Assembly: GCA_032622095.1 (NCBI GenBank)
Contig: CP136066.1
Location: forward strand, 47,962,911-48,026,910
Direction of reading: 5' to 3'
DNA length: 64,000 bases
Origin: Siphonodentalium dalli
Taxonomy: Eukaryota > Mollusca > Scaphopoda > Gadilida > Siphonodentaliidae
The position numbers and the translations under genes were made by a program. Within the stretch, counting starts at the first letter, position 1, and every line of letters starts with the position of its first letter. The notes under the pieces were generated by a model. That model had not been told where the DNA came from. It worked only from the letters and a program-made list of their open reading frames with translations, and searched no databases. This document shows positions 49,504 to 61,189 of this stretch, piece after piece.

Positions 49504-51214
49504 AAAATAATCGAAAAAGGGCCATAACTCTGTCAAAATATATTGGACCAACATCCGGATAGCATTATTTTTAGTAGACCTTAGATGCCTACATTCGCTA
49601 GAGATTTCGCGGTCCTCCTCCCATTAGTTTCTGAGTATTTCCAATTAAACAGAAAACGGCCGCAGTAGAAAAACAATATACTTCCTTGGTTACACCATGG
49701 AAGTATAATAATAGGGCAAATCATGAGCTCAATAAATCGCAGTTAAGGGACGGAAAATATGAATTAGGATGATTATATCTTTCCCTTAACATGTGTGGGT
49801 TGATCTCAAGTGTTTGGGAGTGACCCCACCCCTGCCTCGAAATTGGGTGACGGGATTGGGAAATAGTCAAACCCGGCCCAAAATGCGAATTTTGAGAGCC
49901 CGTAACTCCGTTATTTTCCAATGGATTTAAAAATTGTTTTGAGTATTGTGATCAGCTACTTACATTGATTATTTGTTATAAATTTTGTCTGATTCAGAGA
50001 CGAATAACATTTTGTTTATTGGAAAGAATACGGGCCCACATTCAAAGTTTGAGGGCCCAAATCTCCGCCATTTTTTAACGGATTTACAATCTGTTTTCAG
50101 TTTTATGATCAACGTGTATGGTATATGTTATATATCAAGTTTCATATGATTCGGAGACGAAATAAATTTTGGTACCCCGGACCACCCCTCCCCTGACCCA
50201 CAACACTGAACCGACACTGGCAAAATTTGGCTCATCGCGTGCTCTCTTCAGACCGCACGCATTGGCGTATCAGTTGACATCCAAAGTTTGACATCTTCGG
50301 AGGAGATGTGATCACAAGCATATGGGGCCAAATTTGCATTGTTTGAAGGCCCACAACTCTGACATTTTTCAATGGATTTTCGAAATTCTTTCAGTTTCTA
50401 GATCGGTTGGCGGTATGGATGTTATATTCCAAGTTTCATCCGATTCGGAGAAGAATACAAAATTGGTACCCCGGACCACCCCTCCCCTGACCCACAACAC
50501 TGAACCGACACTGGCAAAATTTGGCCCATCGCGTGCTCTCTTCAGACCGCACGCACTGGGATATCAGACGACATCCAAAGTTCGACATCTTCGGAGGAGA
50601 TAGGGTCACAAGCACATGGGACCGACACTTGCAAACTTTGAGGGCCCGTAACTCTTGCATTTCTTCTCGGATTACAAAAATCCTTTCCGGTATGGGTTTG
50701 TTTTCGTTCAGGGAATCTACATACTTAAATAGATGAATGTCAATAATAAAAAAAAATTGCGAAAATATTGCCCCCACCCCAGTGTAAAAATATATGTCCA
50801 ACCCTGTCAAATTTTCTTCCTCGGACTAAGCTGACAACGGTCAACACGACTACAAAAACCAAATACAGTTATCTGGAATGATACGGGAGGACAACAGAGT
50901 ACAATAAAATAGAGGTTTGCCAACTATGGGCGGTAACTCTTCAGGGAAAGGGCGGACCCAAGATTTTATGCCCGTGGGCAGTAGTGCATATCGAGATGTG
51001 CATACGGTCTAATTTTCGATGCTCTGCTTCTTATAATTTCCGAGATAATAAAATGACATTTTTTCAAATAAAGGGAGATAACTCCTCGGGGAAAACGCGG
51101 ACAATATTCGTTATGCGACGATGGCATACAACTCTTTGATCCCAAGATACGTACCAAGTTTTAGTGTGCTACTCCTGGTACTTTTCGAGTAATAAGGGTT
51201 GCAAAAGTGTCCAG

Positions 51215-51249
<35 letters not shown>

Positions 51250-52960
51250 AAAATAATCGAAAAAGGGCCATAACTCTGTCAAAATATATTGGACCAACAT
51301 CCGGATAGCATTATTTTTAGTAGACCTTAGATGCCTACATTCGCTAGAGATTTCGCGGTCCTCCTCCCATTAGTTTCTGAGTATTTCCAATTAAACAGAA
51401 AACGGCCGCAGTAGAAAAACAATATACTTCCTTGGTTACACCATGGAAGTATAATAATAGGGCAAATCATGAGCTCAATAAATCGCAGTTAAGGGACGGA
51501 AAATATGAATTAGGATGATTATATCTTTCCCTTAACATGTGTGGGTTGATCTCAAGTGTTTGGGAGTGACCCCACCCCTGCCTCGAAATTGGGTGACGGG
51601 ATTGGGAAATAGTCAAACCCGGCCCAAAATGCGAATTTTGAGAGCCCGTAACTCCGTTATTTTCCAATGGATTTAAAAATTGTTTTGAGTATTGTGATCA
51701 GCTACTTACATTGATTATTTGTTATAAATTTTGTCTGATTCAGAGACGAATAACATTTTGTTTATTGGAAAGAATACGGGCCCACATTCAAAGTTTGAGG
51801 GCCCAAATCTCCGCCATTTTTTAACGGATTTACAATCTGTTTTCAGTTTTATGATCAACGTGTATGGTATATGTTATATATCAAGTTTCATATGATTCGG
51901 AGACGAAATAAATTTTGGTACCCCGGACCACCCCTCCCCTGACCCACAACACTGAACCGACACTGGCAAAATTTGGCTCATCGCGTGCTCTCTTCAGACC
52001 GCACGCATTGGCGTATCAGTTGACATCCAAAGTTTGACATCTTCGGAGGAGATGTGATCACAAGCATATGGGGCCAAATTTGCATTGTTTGAAGGCCCAC
52101 AACTCTGACATTTTTCAATGGATTTTCGAAATTCTTTCAGTTTCTAGATCGGTTGGCGGTATGGATGTTATATTCCAAGTTTCATCCGATTCGGAGAAGA
52201 ATACAAAATTGGTACCCCGGACCACCCCTCCCCTGACCCACAACACTGAACCGACACTGGCAAAATTTGGCCCATCGCGTGCTCTCTTCAGACCGCACGC
52301 ACTGGGATATCAGACGACATCCAAAGTTCGACATCTTCGGAGGAGATAGGGTCACAAGCACATGGGACCGACACTTGCAAACTTTGAGGGCCCGTAACTC
52401 TTGCATTTCTTCTCGGATTACAAAAATCCTTTCCGGTATGGGTTTGTTTTCGTTCAGGGAATCTACATACTTAAATAGATGAATGTCAATAATAAAAAAA
52501 AATTGCGAAAATATTGCCCCCACCCCAGTGTAAAAATATATGTCCAACCCTGTCAAATTTTCTTCCTCGGACTAAGCTGACAACGGTCAACACGACTACA
52601 AAAACCAAATACAGTTATCTGGAATGATACGGGAGGACAACAGAGTACAATAAAATAGAGGTTTGCCAACTATGGGCGGTAACTCTTCAGGGAAAGGGCG
52701 GACCCAAGATTTTATGCCCGTGGGCAGTAGTGCATATCGAGATGTGCATACGGTCTAATTTTCGATGCTCTGCTTCTTATAATTTCCGAGATAATAAAAT
52801 GACATTTTTTCAAATAAAGGGAGATAACTCCTCGGGGAAAACGCGGACAATATTCGTTATGCGACGATGGCATACAACTCTTTGATCCCAAGATACGTAC
52901 CAAGTTTTAGTGTGCTACTCCTGGTACTTTTCGAGTAATAAGGGTTGCAAAAGTGTCCAG

Positions 52961-52995
<35 letters not shown>

Positions 52996-54725
52996 AAAAT
53001 AATCGAAAAAGGGCCATAACTCTGTCAAAATATATTGGACCAACATCCGGATAGCATTATTTTTAGTAGACCTTAGATGCCTACATTCGCTAGAGATTTC
53101 GCGGTCCTCCTCCCATTAGTTTCTGAGTATTTCCAATTAAACAGAAAACGGCCGCAGTAGAAAAACAATATACTTCCTTGGTTACACCATGGAAGTATAA
53201 TAATAGGGCAAATCATGAGCTCAATAAATCGCAGTTAAGGGACGGAAAATATGAATTAGGATGATTATATCTTTCCCTTAACATGTGTGGGTTGATCTCA
53301 AGTGTTTGGGAGTGACCCCACCCCTGCCTCGAAATTGGGTGACGGGATTGGGAAATAGTCAAACCCGGCCCAAAATGCGAATTTTGAGAGCCCGTAACTC
53401 CGTTATTTTCCAATGGATTTAAAAATTGTTTTGAGTATTGTGATCAGCTACTTACATTGATTATTTGTTATAAATTTTGTCTGATTCAGAGACGAATAAC
53501 ATTTTGTTTATTGGAAAGAATACGGGCCCCACATTCAAAGTTTGAGGGCCCAAATCTCCGCCATTTTTTAACGGATTTACAATCTGTTTTCAGTTTTATG
53601 ATCAACGTGTATGGTATATGTTATATATCAAGTTTCATATGATTCGGAGACGAAATAAATTTTGGTACCCCGGACCACCCCTCCCCTGACCCACAACACT
53701 GAACCGACACTGGCAAAATTTGGCTCATCGCGTGCTCTCTTCAGACCGCACGCATTGGCGTATCAGTTGACATCCAAAGTTTGACATCTTCGGAGGAGAT
53801 GTGATCACAAGCATATGGGGCCAAATTTGCATTGTTTGAAGGCCCACAACTCTGACATTTTTCAATGGATTTTCGAAATTCTTTCAGTTTCTAGATCGGT
53901 TGGCGGTATGGATGTTATATTCCAAGTTTCATCCGATTCGGAGAAGAATACAAAATTGGTACCCCCGGACCACCCCTCCCCTGACCCACAACACTGAACC
54001 GACACTGGCAAAATTTGGCCCATCGCGTGCTCTCTTCAGACCGCACGCACTGGGATATCAGACGACATCCAAAGTTCGACATCTTCGGAGGAGATAGGGT
54101 CACAAGCACATGGGACCGACACTTGCAAACTTTGAGGGCCCGTAACTCTTGCATTTCTTCTCGGATTACAAAAATCCTTTCCGGTATGGGTTTGTTTTCG
54201 TTCAGGGAATCTACATACTTAAATAGATGAATGTCAATAATAAAAAAAAATTGCGAAAATATTGCCCCCACCCCAGTGTAAAAATATATGTCCAACCCTG
54301 TCAAATTTTCTTCCTCGGACTAAGCTGACAACGGTCAACACGACTACAAAAACCAAATACAGTTATCTGGAATGATACGGGAGGACAACAGAGTACAATA
54401 AAATAGAGGTTTGCCAACTATGGGCGGTAACTCTTCAGGGAAAGGGCGGACCCAAGATTTTATGCCCGTGGGCAGTAGTGCATATCGAGATGTGCATACG
54501 GTCTAATTTTCGATGCTCTGCTTCTTATAATTTCCGAGATAATAAAATGACATTTTTTCAAATAAAGGGAGATAACTCCTCGGGGAAAACGCGGACAATA
54601 TTCGTTATGCGACGATGGCATACAACTCTTTGATCCCAAGATACGTACCAAGTTTTAGTGTGCTACTCCTGGTACTTTTCGAGTAATAAGGGTTGCAAAA
54701 GTGTCCAGTATAATAATAATAATAA
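47930..54725 (+). repeat. Satellite B array, second locus (four units)
   Basis: Units start at the palindrome: 47930, 49677, 51423 and 53169 (periods 1747, 1746, 1746). The last is cut at its TAA tract at 54725. Units are almost identical by eye. The first and fourth share GTACCCCCGG (extra C), and the fourth has an extra C in ACGGGCCCCACATTC. The left edge is exactly the TATACTTCC palindrome. The unit content is as at 14561-16507. Confidence 0.95.
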
Positions 54726-54765
54726 CTAGAGGTCAGATTCCATGGAATCAGATATACTTCCATGG
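54726..54765 (-). mobile_element. Helitron-like 3' terminus, site 1
   Basis: On the minus strand: GGAAGTATA, then a hairpin (TC-A-GATTC, loop CATG, GAATC-A-GA; core 54736-54749), then CTCTAG ending at 54726, with T next to it in the TAA tract. A hairpin a few bases before a terminal CTRR and a following T is the known layout of a Helitron 3' end. The element would extend to the right; its 5' end (TC on the minus strand) was not located. No Rep/helicase coding sequence is present, so it would be non-autonomous. Confidence 0.6.
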
Positions 54766-54783
54766 TATTCCATCCCATCCCAT

Positions 54784-55041
54784 CCCGACCTGACCTTGGC
54801 CTTCAAAATTGTCAATCCAAGGTCAAATCGGGTAAAACAGACGGATTTCCACGAAATTTGATACCTAGGGGTACTTTTGTCCGGGAGTCTTTGGGCGGGT
54901 CAAGTCGTGACCCCCGACCTGACATTGACCTTCGAAATGATCAGTTCAAGGTCAAATCGGGTAAAACGAACGGATTTCGACGAAATTTGATACCTAGGAA
55001 AACTGTTGTCCGGGGAGTGTTTTGGATAGGTCAAATCGTGA
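54784..55041 (+). repeat. Two-copy 129-bp direct repeat next to Helitron-like end
   Basis: CCCGACCTGAC at 54784 and 54913. Both copies share AAGGTCAAATCGGGTAAAAC, GACGAAATTTGATACCTAGG and GTCCGGG-like segments, with roughly 80% agreement by eye. A short core of tandem repeats of this size just inside the terminus is typical of pearl/HINE-like elements of bivalves. Confidence 0.75.
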
Positions 55042-55780
55042 CAATAGGTTACTTTTATAGTAGAGCGGACATACCTATATAGTATATATGTGAGCATATT
55101 CATGCATTTGCCTTGCTTCTTGATAAGTCCGTTTGAATTTGCGTCATGAAGAGAGGGTTTGAATTTGAGTAATATATATCACCCGTCACAACGTTGTACG
55201 CTACCAGGGTTAAACCGCTCAATATAAATCATTAAAAAGTGTACTAATCTTGCGTTTAGATACTACTTATCACATCCACTCATCGAAAAGTTTTTATCTC
55301 AATATATGATTTTCGGAGTAATTTTGCCCATTTGATCTTCGGTGGAATTTTCCAAATCTGAACCCACCCGACATAAACACTCCCTTGAGCAGGTTGCGTT
55401 TATATTAGAGAGGTCAAATTTTAGAGGCATACCTACATTATGCCGGCTTATGTACCACCGCATTAAACCCGCGCCTACATCAGCCCGTTTGGATTTGGGG
55501 CTAAAAATCGGCTAGTGATAGACTACAGAAGTATACATATTTATTATATATAGCGTTGTCACGAGTAAACCGTTCCATCTGAAAATTCGAAAATGACACT
55601 TTAGATGCGCGTGAAAACTACCCATCAGATGTACTCGTCAAAATGTTTTTATCTCGATGTTTGAATGTTGCCCCTTTGCGATTTTCGGTCGAATTTACCA
55701 AAAGTCTCAACCCACCCCATCTTGCATTCTCCGCTGGGTAGGTTACTTTTAAAGTATAGCGGTCAAGATTGGGGGGGGGG
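55042..55780 (+). repeat. Repeat H, first locus (~360-bp diverged units)
   Basis: At least two units: CACATCCACTCATCG...TTTTTATCTCAAT (55272) and CATCAGATGTACTCGTC...TTTTTATCTCGAT (about 55623). Each is followed by a TTTTCGG.GGAATTT-like stretch, AAATCTGAACCCACC or its variant, and AGCGGTCAA. The AGCCCGTTTGGATTTGG motif recurs. The same family returns at 61190-62215. Confidence 0.7.
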
Positions 55781-56005
55781 GTGGCTTGAATAGAATATCC
55801 AAATGTACCTGCTACGGGCATTACCTTGCTCTTTAATTAGCCCGTTTGGATTTGGTGGGAAGAATAGGTGCATTTTCCCGTTCCCCGTATATAGCGGCAA
55901 GGGGTATATATAGTCACGCATTTCAATCAGTTTTGATATAAAGTTTATACACAGTTATATGCCTAAATATTTAATACTAATATATTTTCTTATAAATTAA
56001 CAGCG

Positions 56006-56084
56006 CAGTGCGTAGCTGAGTGGTGACAGCGTCAAACCTTCAGTTTGTGTTTTATTGCGACGTGAGTTCGAATCCCGTCAAATT
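56006..56084 (+). ncRNA. tRNA-like sequence (Pol III A and B boxes), copy 1
   Basis: A box TAGCTGAGTGG (56013-56023) and B-box GTTCGAATCCC (56066-56076) are perfect, and the D stem GCTG/CAGC pairs. An anticodon-arm-like hairpin CAAAC/GTTTG and an extended variable region give a class II (Leu/Ser-like) length. However, the seven bases before the A box do not pair with those after the T arm, so a functional tRNA is unlikely. A T14 run at 56093-56106 would stop Pol III. Most likely a tRNA-derived pseudogene or SINE head. Confidence 0.55.
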
Positions 56085-56412
56085 ATCTACTATTTTTTTT
56101 TTTTTTAACATGCTTTGGTGTATTTTAATCATCAAATACGAATAATACCAAACTAAAGATAATGTAAAGATGCTTTTTATATTCGGGGGGTGGCTTGAAT
56201 AGAATATCCAAATGTACCTGCTACGGGCATTACCTTGCTCTTTAATTAGCCCGTTTGGATTTGGTGGGAAGAATAGGTGCATTTTCCCGTTCCCCGTATA
56301 GCGACAAGGGGTATATATAGTCACGCATTTCAATCAGTTTTGATATAAAGTTTATACACAGTTATATGCCTATATATTTAATACTAATATATTTTCTTAT
56401 AAATTAACAGCG

Positions 56413-56491
56413 CAGTCCGTAGCTGAGTGGCGAGAGCGTCAAACCTTCAGTTTGTGTTTTATTGCGACGTGAGTTCGAATCCCGTCAAATT
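56413..56491 (+). ncRNA. tRNA-like sequence (Pol III A and B boxes), copy 2
   Basis: Duplicate of the sequence at 56006. The A box (56420-56430) and B box (56473-56483) are unchanged. The D loop and stem differ (GGCGAGAGC instead of GGTGACAGC), which weakens the D stem. T13 follows at 56501-56513. Confidence 0.5.
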
Positions 56492-56595
56492 ATCTACTAG
56501 TTTTTTTTTTTTTAACATGCTTTGGTGTATTTTAATCATCAAATACGAATAATACCAAACTAAAGGTAATGTAAAGATGCTTTTTATATTCGAAT

Positions 56596-57809
56596 CGGAT
56601 ATAAAACAATAAACACGTGGGTCGGTTTTCGCATATATAACATGAAGCGCGCTTAATGAACGTTCGGTCCGAAGAATATAATGAGTGATTAACAACAACA
56701 CACAAATAGTTTGAACGTAATCGAACAGAAAAGAGCGTTCTCTATAAGTAGATTCCTTTATGGTAGGAATAATGAGCGGATGTTTCACGTTTGCTTTTTT
56801 GACAAGACTTAAATGACGGAGTACGAAACTATCAGTGGTGTTTTAGTTTGCGAAAGTATAAAAGGAGTCATTTCCAATTCGGCAGACATATACTCACGGA
56901 AAGAATTGAATGTCTATCAGCAGTATACTACGGTTTATAACAATATACAAATTGATCTTACGAAACTGATGATGTTTGCATGTTTCTATGTGTTATCGTT
57001 GTTATCGCAAATGGAATAATTGGCTATACGTCGTCATTACGTTAGTAGAAATATACACCATATAACGAAGTCTTGTGTGATCAAATTAATGTAATGTTTG
57101 TATTTTGTTTGGTTGTATATGATATGCAGTGCGTTGAAGATGCAAAAGAAAATACAAAAGTGAAATGCACGCACGCAGATAGCTCATGACACTATACACG
57201 ATAAAATGATAATTTACCACACACCATGGGCTACACAATTTACGAATAGGTGGGTTTATATTAAAATCCAAGTTATTTGCTTTATAACGGCTCCGATATG
57301 AACTCATACCAATATAGCACTCTGGAAATGATTGTTGGAATTCGACGGGCGTTCTATCAGTTCTCTGGTAGAGGAATGAGACTGGACCGCGGCATGACGG
57401 GTGTGTTCGAATCGGAGGTAGGTTCCATCCCACGGAGGATGGGGTAGCCGGAGGAAGGAGAGAGGGGAGTGACAAATTTTTGGCGTATATATAGATAATA
57501 TATATTATATATATAAGCGGAATTATTTTGAAGAGCTCTTTTCACTTGACTGAGAAAAAAATAATGTTCTAAGTCCAAAAGTTTTGGTTGAAATATTGGA
57601 GCCTTTTTCAAAAAGTGAAAACAAAATGAACGACTTTTCTGGGACAGGTCGATTTGGATCCGTTTTGGACTCTGGATTTCCCAAAAGTTATCTCCGTTTC
57701 GCGTGTAGCATAATATGACTTTTATGAATAAGTAACGGATAGTTTGGGGAATGAGATGTGAGCTTGTACAACATTCGTTCAAAGTTCGCGAATTACATTT
57801 GGATAGACA
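56596..57809. other. Low-copy region, no gene recognised
   Basis: Short frames up to about 140 codons on the minus strand (57782-57357) show no recognisable domain. AAAAGAGCGTT occurs at 56729, and 57600-57690 resembles the left flank of the window. I see no gene or RNA that I can support. Confidence 0.45.
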
Positions 57810-60250
57810 TATTTCTGTTATATCCCAAATTTCATATGATTCGGAGAAGAATTAAAAATTGGTACCGCAGACCACCCCTCCCCTGACCCACAATACTGGA
57901 CCGACACTTGCAAACTTTGAGGGCCCGTAACTCTTGCATTTCTTCTCGGATTACAAAAATCCTTTCCGGTATGGGTTTGTTTTCGTTCAGGGAATCTACA
58001 TACTTAAATAGATGAATGTCAATAATAAAAAAAAATTGCGAAAATATTGCCCCCACCCCAGTGTAAAAATATATGTCCAACCCTGTCAAATTTTCTTCCT
58101 CGGACTAAGCTGACAACGGTCAACACGACTACAAAAACCAAATACAGTTATCTGGAATGATACGGGAGGACAACAGAGTACAATAAAATAGAGGTTTGCC
58201 AACTATGGGCGGTAACTCTTCAGGGAAAGGGCGGACCCAAGTTTTTATGCCCGTGGGCAGTAGTGCATATCGAGATGTGCATACGGTCTAATTTTCGATG
58301 CTCTGCTTCTTATAATTTCCGAGATAATAAAATGACATTTTTTCAAATAAAGGGAGATAACTCCTCGGGGAAAACGCGGACAATATTCGTTATGCGACGA
58401 TGGCATACAACTCTTTGATCCCAAGATACGTACCAAGTTTTAGTGTGCTACTCCTGGTACTTTTCGAGTAATAAGGGTTGCAAAAGTGTCCAGTATAATA
58501 ATAATAATAATAATAATAATGAAAAATAATCGAAAAAGGGCCATAACTCTGTCAAAATATATTGGACCAACATCCGGATAGCATTATTTTTAGTAGACCT
58601 TAGATGCCTACATTCGCTAGAGATTTCGCGGTCCTCCTCCCATTAGTTTCTGAGTATTTCCAATTAAACAGAAAACGGCCGCAGTAGAAAAACAATATAC
58701 TTCCTTGGTTACACCATGGAAGTATAATAATAGGGCAAATCATGAGCTCAATAAATCGCAGTTAAGGGACGGAAAATATGAATTAGGATGATTATATCTT
58801 TCCCTTAACATGTGTGGGTTGATCTCAAGTGTTTGGGAGTGACCCCACCCCTGCCTCGAAATTGGGTGACGGGATTGGGAAATAGTCAAACCCGGCCCAA
58901 AATGCGAATTTTGAGAGCCCGTAACTCCGTTATTTTCCAATGGATTTAAAAATTGTTTTGAGTATTGTGATCAGCTACTTACATTGATTATTTGTTATAA
59001 ATTTTGTCTGATTCAGAGACGAATAACATTTTGTTTATTGGAAAGAATACGGGCCCACATTCAAAGTTTGAGGGCCCAAATCTCCGCCATTTTTTAACGG
59101 ATTTACAATCTGTTTTCAGTTTTATGATCAACGTGTATGGTATATGTTATATATCAAGTTTCATATGATTCGGAGACGAAATAAATTTTGGTACCCCGGA
59201 CCACCCCTCCCCTGACCCACAACACTGAACCGACACTGGCAAAATTTGGCTCATCGCGTGCTCTCTTCAGACCGCACGCATTGGCGTATCAGTTGACATC
59301 CAAAGTTTGACATCTTCGGAGGAGATGTGATCACAAGCATATGGGGCCAAATTTGCATTGTTTGAAGGCCCACAACTCTGACATTTTTCAATGGATTTTC
59401 GAAATTCTTTCAGTTTCTAGATCGGTTGGCGGTATGGATGTTATATTCCAAGTTTCATCCGATTCGGAGAAGAATACAAAATTGGTACCCCGGACCACCC
59501 CTCCCCTGACCCACAACACTGAACCGACACTGGCAAAATTTGGCCCATCGCGTGCTCTCTTCAGACCGCACGCACTGGGATATCAGACGACATCCAAAGT
59601 TCGACATCTTCGGAGGAGATAGGGTCACAAGCACATGGGACCGACACTTGCAAACTTTGAGGGCCCGTAACTCTTGCATTTCTTCTCGGATTACAAAAAT
59701 CCTTTCCGGTATGGGTTTGTTTTCGTTCAGGGAATCTACATACTTAAATAGATGAATGTCAATAATAAAAAAAAATTGCGAAAATATTGCCCCCACCCCA
59801 GTGTAAAAATATATGTCCAACCCTGTCAAATTTTCTTCCTCGGACTAAGCTGACAACGGTCAACACGACTACAAAAACCAAATACAGTTATCTGGAATGA
59901 TACGGGAGGACAACAGAGTACAATAAAATAGAGGTTTGCCAACTATGGGCGGTAACTCTTCAGGGAAAGGGCGGACCCAAGTTTTTATGCCCGTGGGCAG
60001 TAGTGCATATCGAGATGTGCATACGGTCTAATTTTCGATGCTCTGCTTCTTATAATTTCCGAGATAATAAAATGACATTTTTTCAAATAAAGGGAGATAA
60101 CTCCTCGGGGAAAACGCGGACAATATTCGTTATGCGACGATGGCATACAACTCTTTGATCCCAAGATACGTACCAAGTTTTAGTGTGCTACTCCTGGTAC
60201 TTTTCGAGTAATAAGGGTTGCAAAAGTGTCCAGTATAATAATAATAATAA
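57810..60250 (+). repeat. Satellite B, third locus (one truncated and one near-full unit)
   Basis: A 5'-truncated unit with an internal deletion (it joins CTGGACCGACAC to TTGCAAACTTTGAGGGCCC at about 57900) runs to the palindrome at 58696. The following unit runs to the TAA tract at 60250. Both share CCCAAGTTTTTATGCCC, where the other loci have CCCAAGATTTTATGCCC, so units within this locus have been homogenised together. Confidence 0.93.
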
Positions 60251-60294
60251 CTAGAGGGTTAAAATTCTGGCCTGCAGAATTTTGATACTTCCAT
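60251..60294 (-). mobile_element. Helitron-like 3' terminus, site 2
   Basis: On the minus strand: ATGGAAGTATC, hairpin AAAATTCTG (loop of five) CAGAATTTT at 60261-60283, then AACCCTCTAG ending at 60251, with the TAA tract beyond. The order CTAG, hairpin, GGAAGTAT matches site 1 (54726-54765), but the stem sequence is wholly different while base pairing is kept. The 5' end was not found. Confidence 0.6.
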
Positions 60295-60705
60295 ATAAAT
60301 TCCCCATCCCCGACCACCATCCATAATTTAATCATCTACCCACCACTATCCAATCCTTACACATAAACCACTCCATAACCCTAATATTGGCAGCCAATCC
60401 ATAATCATAACCATTTCTACAGCCCTATCCACAGCACTTAACTCTAACCCAATAAAATATCCTTACCAAATACATTGCCCTCCTGCAAACCATATTCATA
60501 GCCGTACCTTGGACCATTACCAAAACTCTTTCGATGAGCCTAGTCATACATACAATCGTACCCACAACCAAATCCTTTGCATAACTGACACCGTCACAAT
60601 TTTAACATTAACAATATCCACAATTCTAACCCAATTTATAAACCAGATCCTGACCATAACGTTAACATTAAGCCTAACCCTGATCTACACATATCTATAA
60701 GCCTA
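60295..60705 (+). repeat. G-depleted, C/A-rich degenerate repeat tract
   Basis: About 410 bp with very few G on the plus strand, made of degenerate CCATAACC, TAACCCTAAT, CTAACCC and AATCC-like words. On the minus strand the words resemble GGTTATGG and TTAGGG. A 63-codon frame (60509-60700) is Thr/Leu/Ile-rich because of this composition and is not a gene. It begins directly inside the Helitron-like terminus at 60251. Confidence 0.7.
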
Positions 60706-61189
60706 TACTTAATGTATTATATAGTTATCAGGGTATAAAATATTAAATATGAGTCAAGAATTCTGTCCAGAAATGAGTCTATTGATTAATATTGATTTCA
60801 TTTCGAATATCTTCTGGTCTAATAATGTGTGGTTGTTTAGCTAACGAACAATAGTGGCTACTGTTACCAGCGACCAGGTATGTTCTAAAAATAAATCAAT
60901 AACTTGTCCCAATTAAACATCTCATTTCATAATAAAATATTCGAAAACATTCAACATTAGCTGATAGAAGTCTTACTGGACATGGATCTTCAATTCATAT
61001 TTATTATTTTGTACCCACAAACTATTTCAAACTTGTTATTTAAAGAGATAGTCATATTGTTAACCCTTCACATTAATTTTCCTATGTGTATACAGTCATC
61101 CGGGAGTATTTTTCTGCATGATAAGTGAATACATGTAATATCTATCGGTCACTTAATCCTGATTAACTAATTGCGTATTCATTTGAAAA
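60706..61189. other. AT-rich stretch, nothing recognised
   Basis: No repeat, RNA or protein signature seen. Confidence 0.5.

Larger units (their letters stand above)
55781..56595 (+). repeat. 409-bp tandem duplication carrying tRNA-like sequences
   Basis: GTGGCTTGAATAGAATATCC starts at 55781 and 56190. The copies are nearly identical up to AAAGATGCTTTTTATATTCG and differ by small changes (CCGTATATAGCG against CCGTATAGCG). Each contains one tRNA-like sequence and a poly-T run. Confidence 0.9.

Noticed and set aside
57361-57440. Possible tRNA or tRNA-SINE with GGTAGAGG and TGTTCGAATCGG
   Set aside because: The B box ends in GG instead of CC, no D or acceptor stem could be drawn and the A box is incomplete.
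60509-60700. 63-codon Thr/Leu/Ile-rich frame
   Set aside because: The composition follows from the G-depleted repeat tract; nothing resembles a real membrane protein gene.
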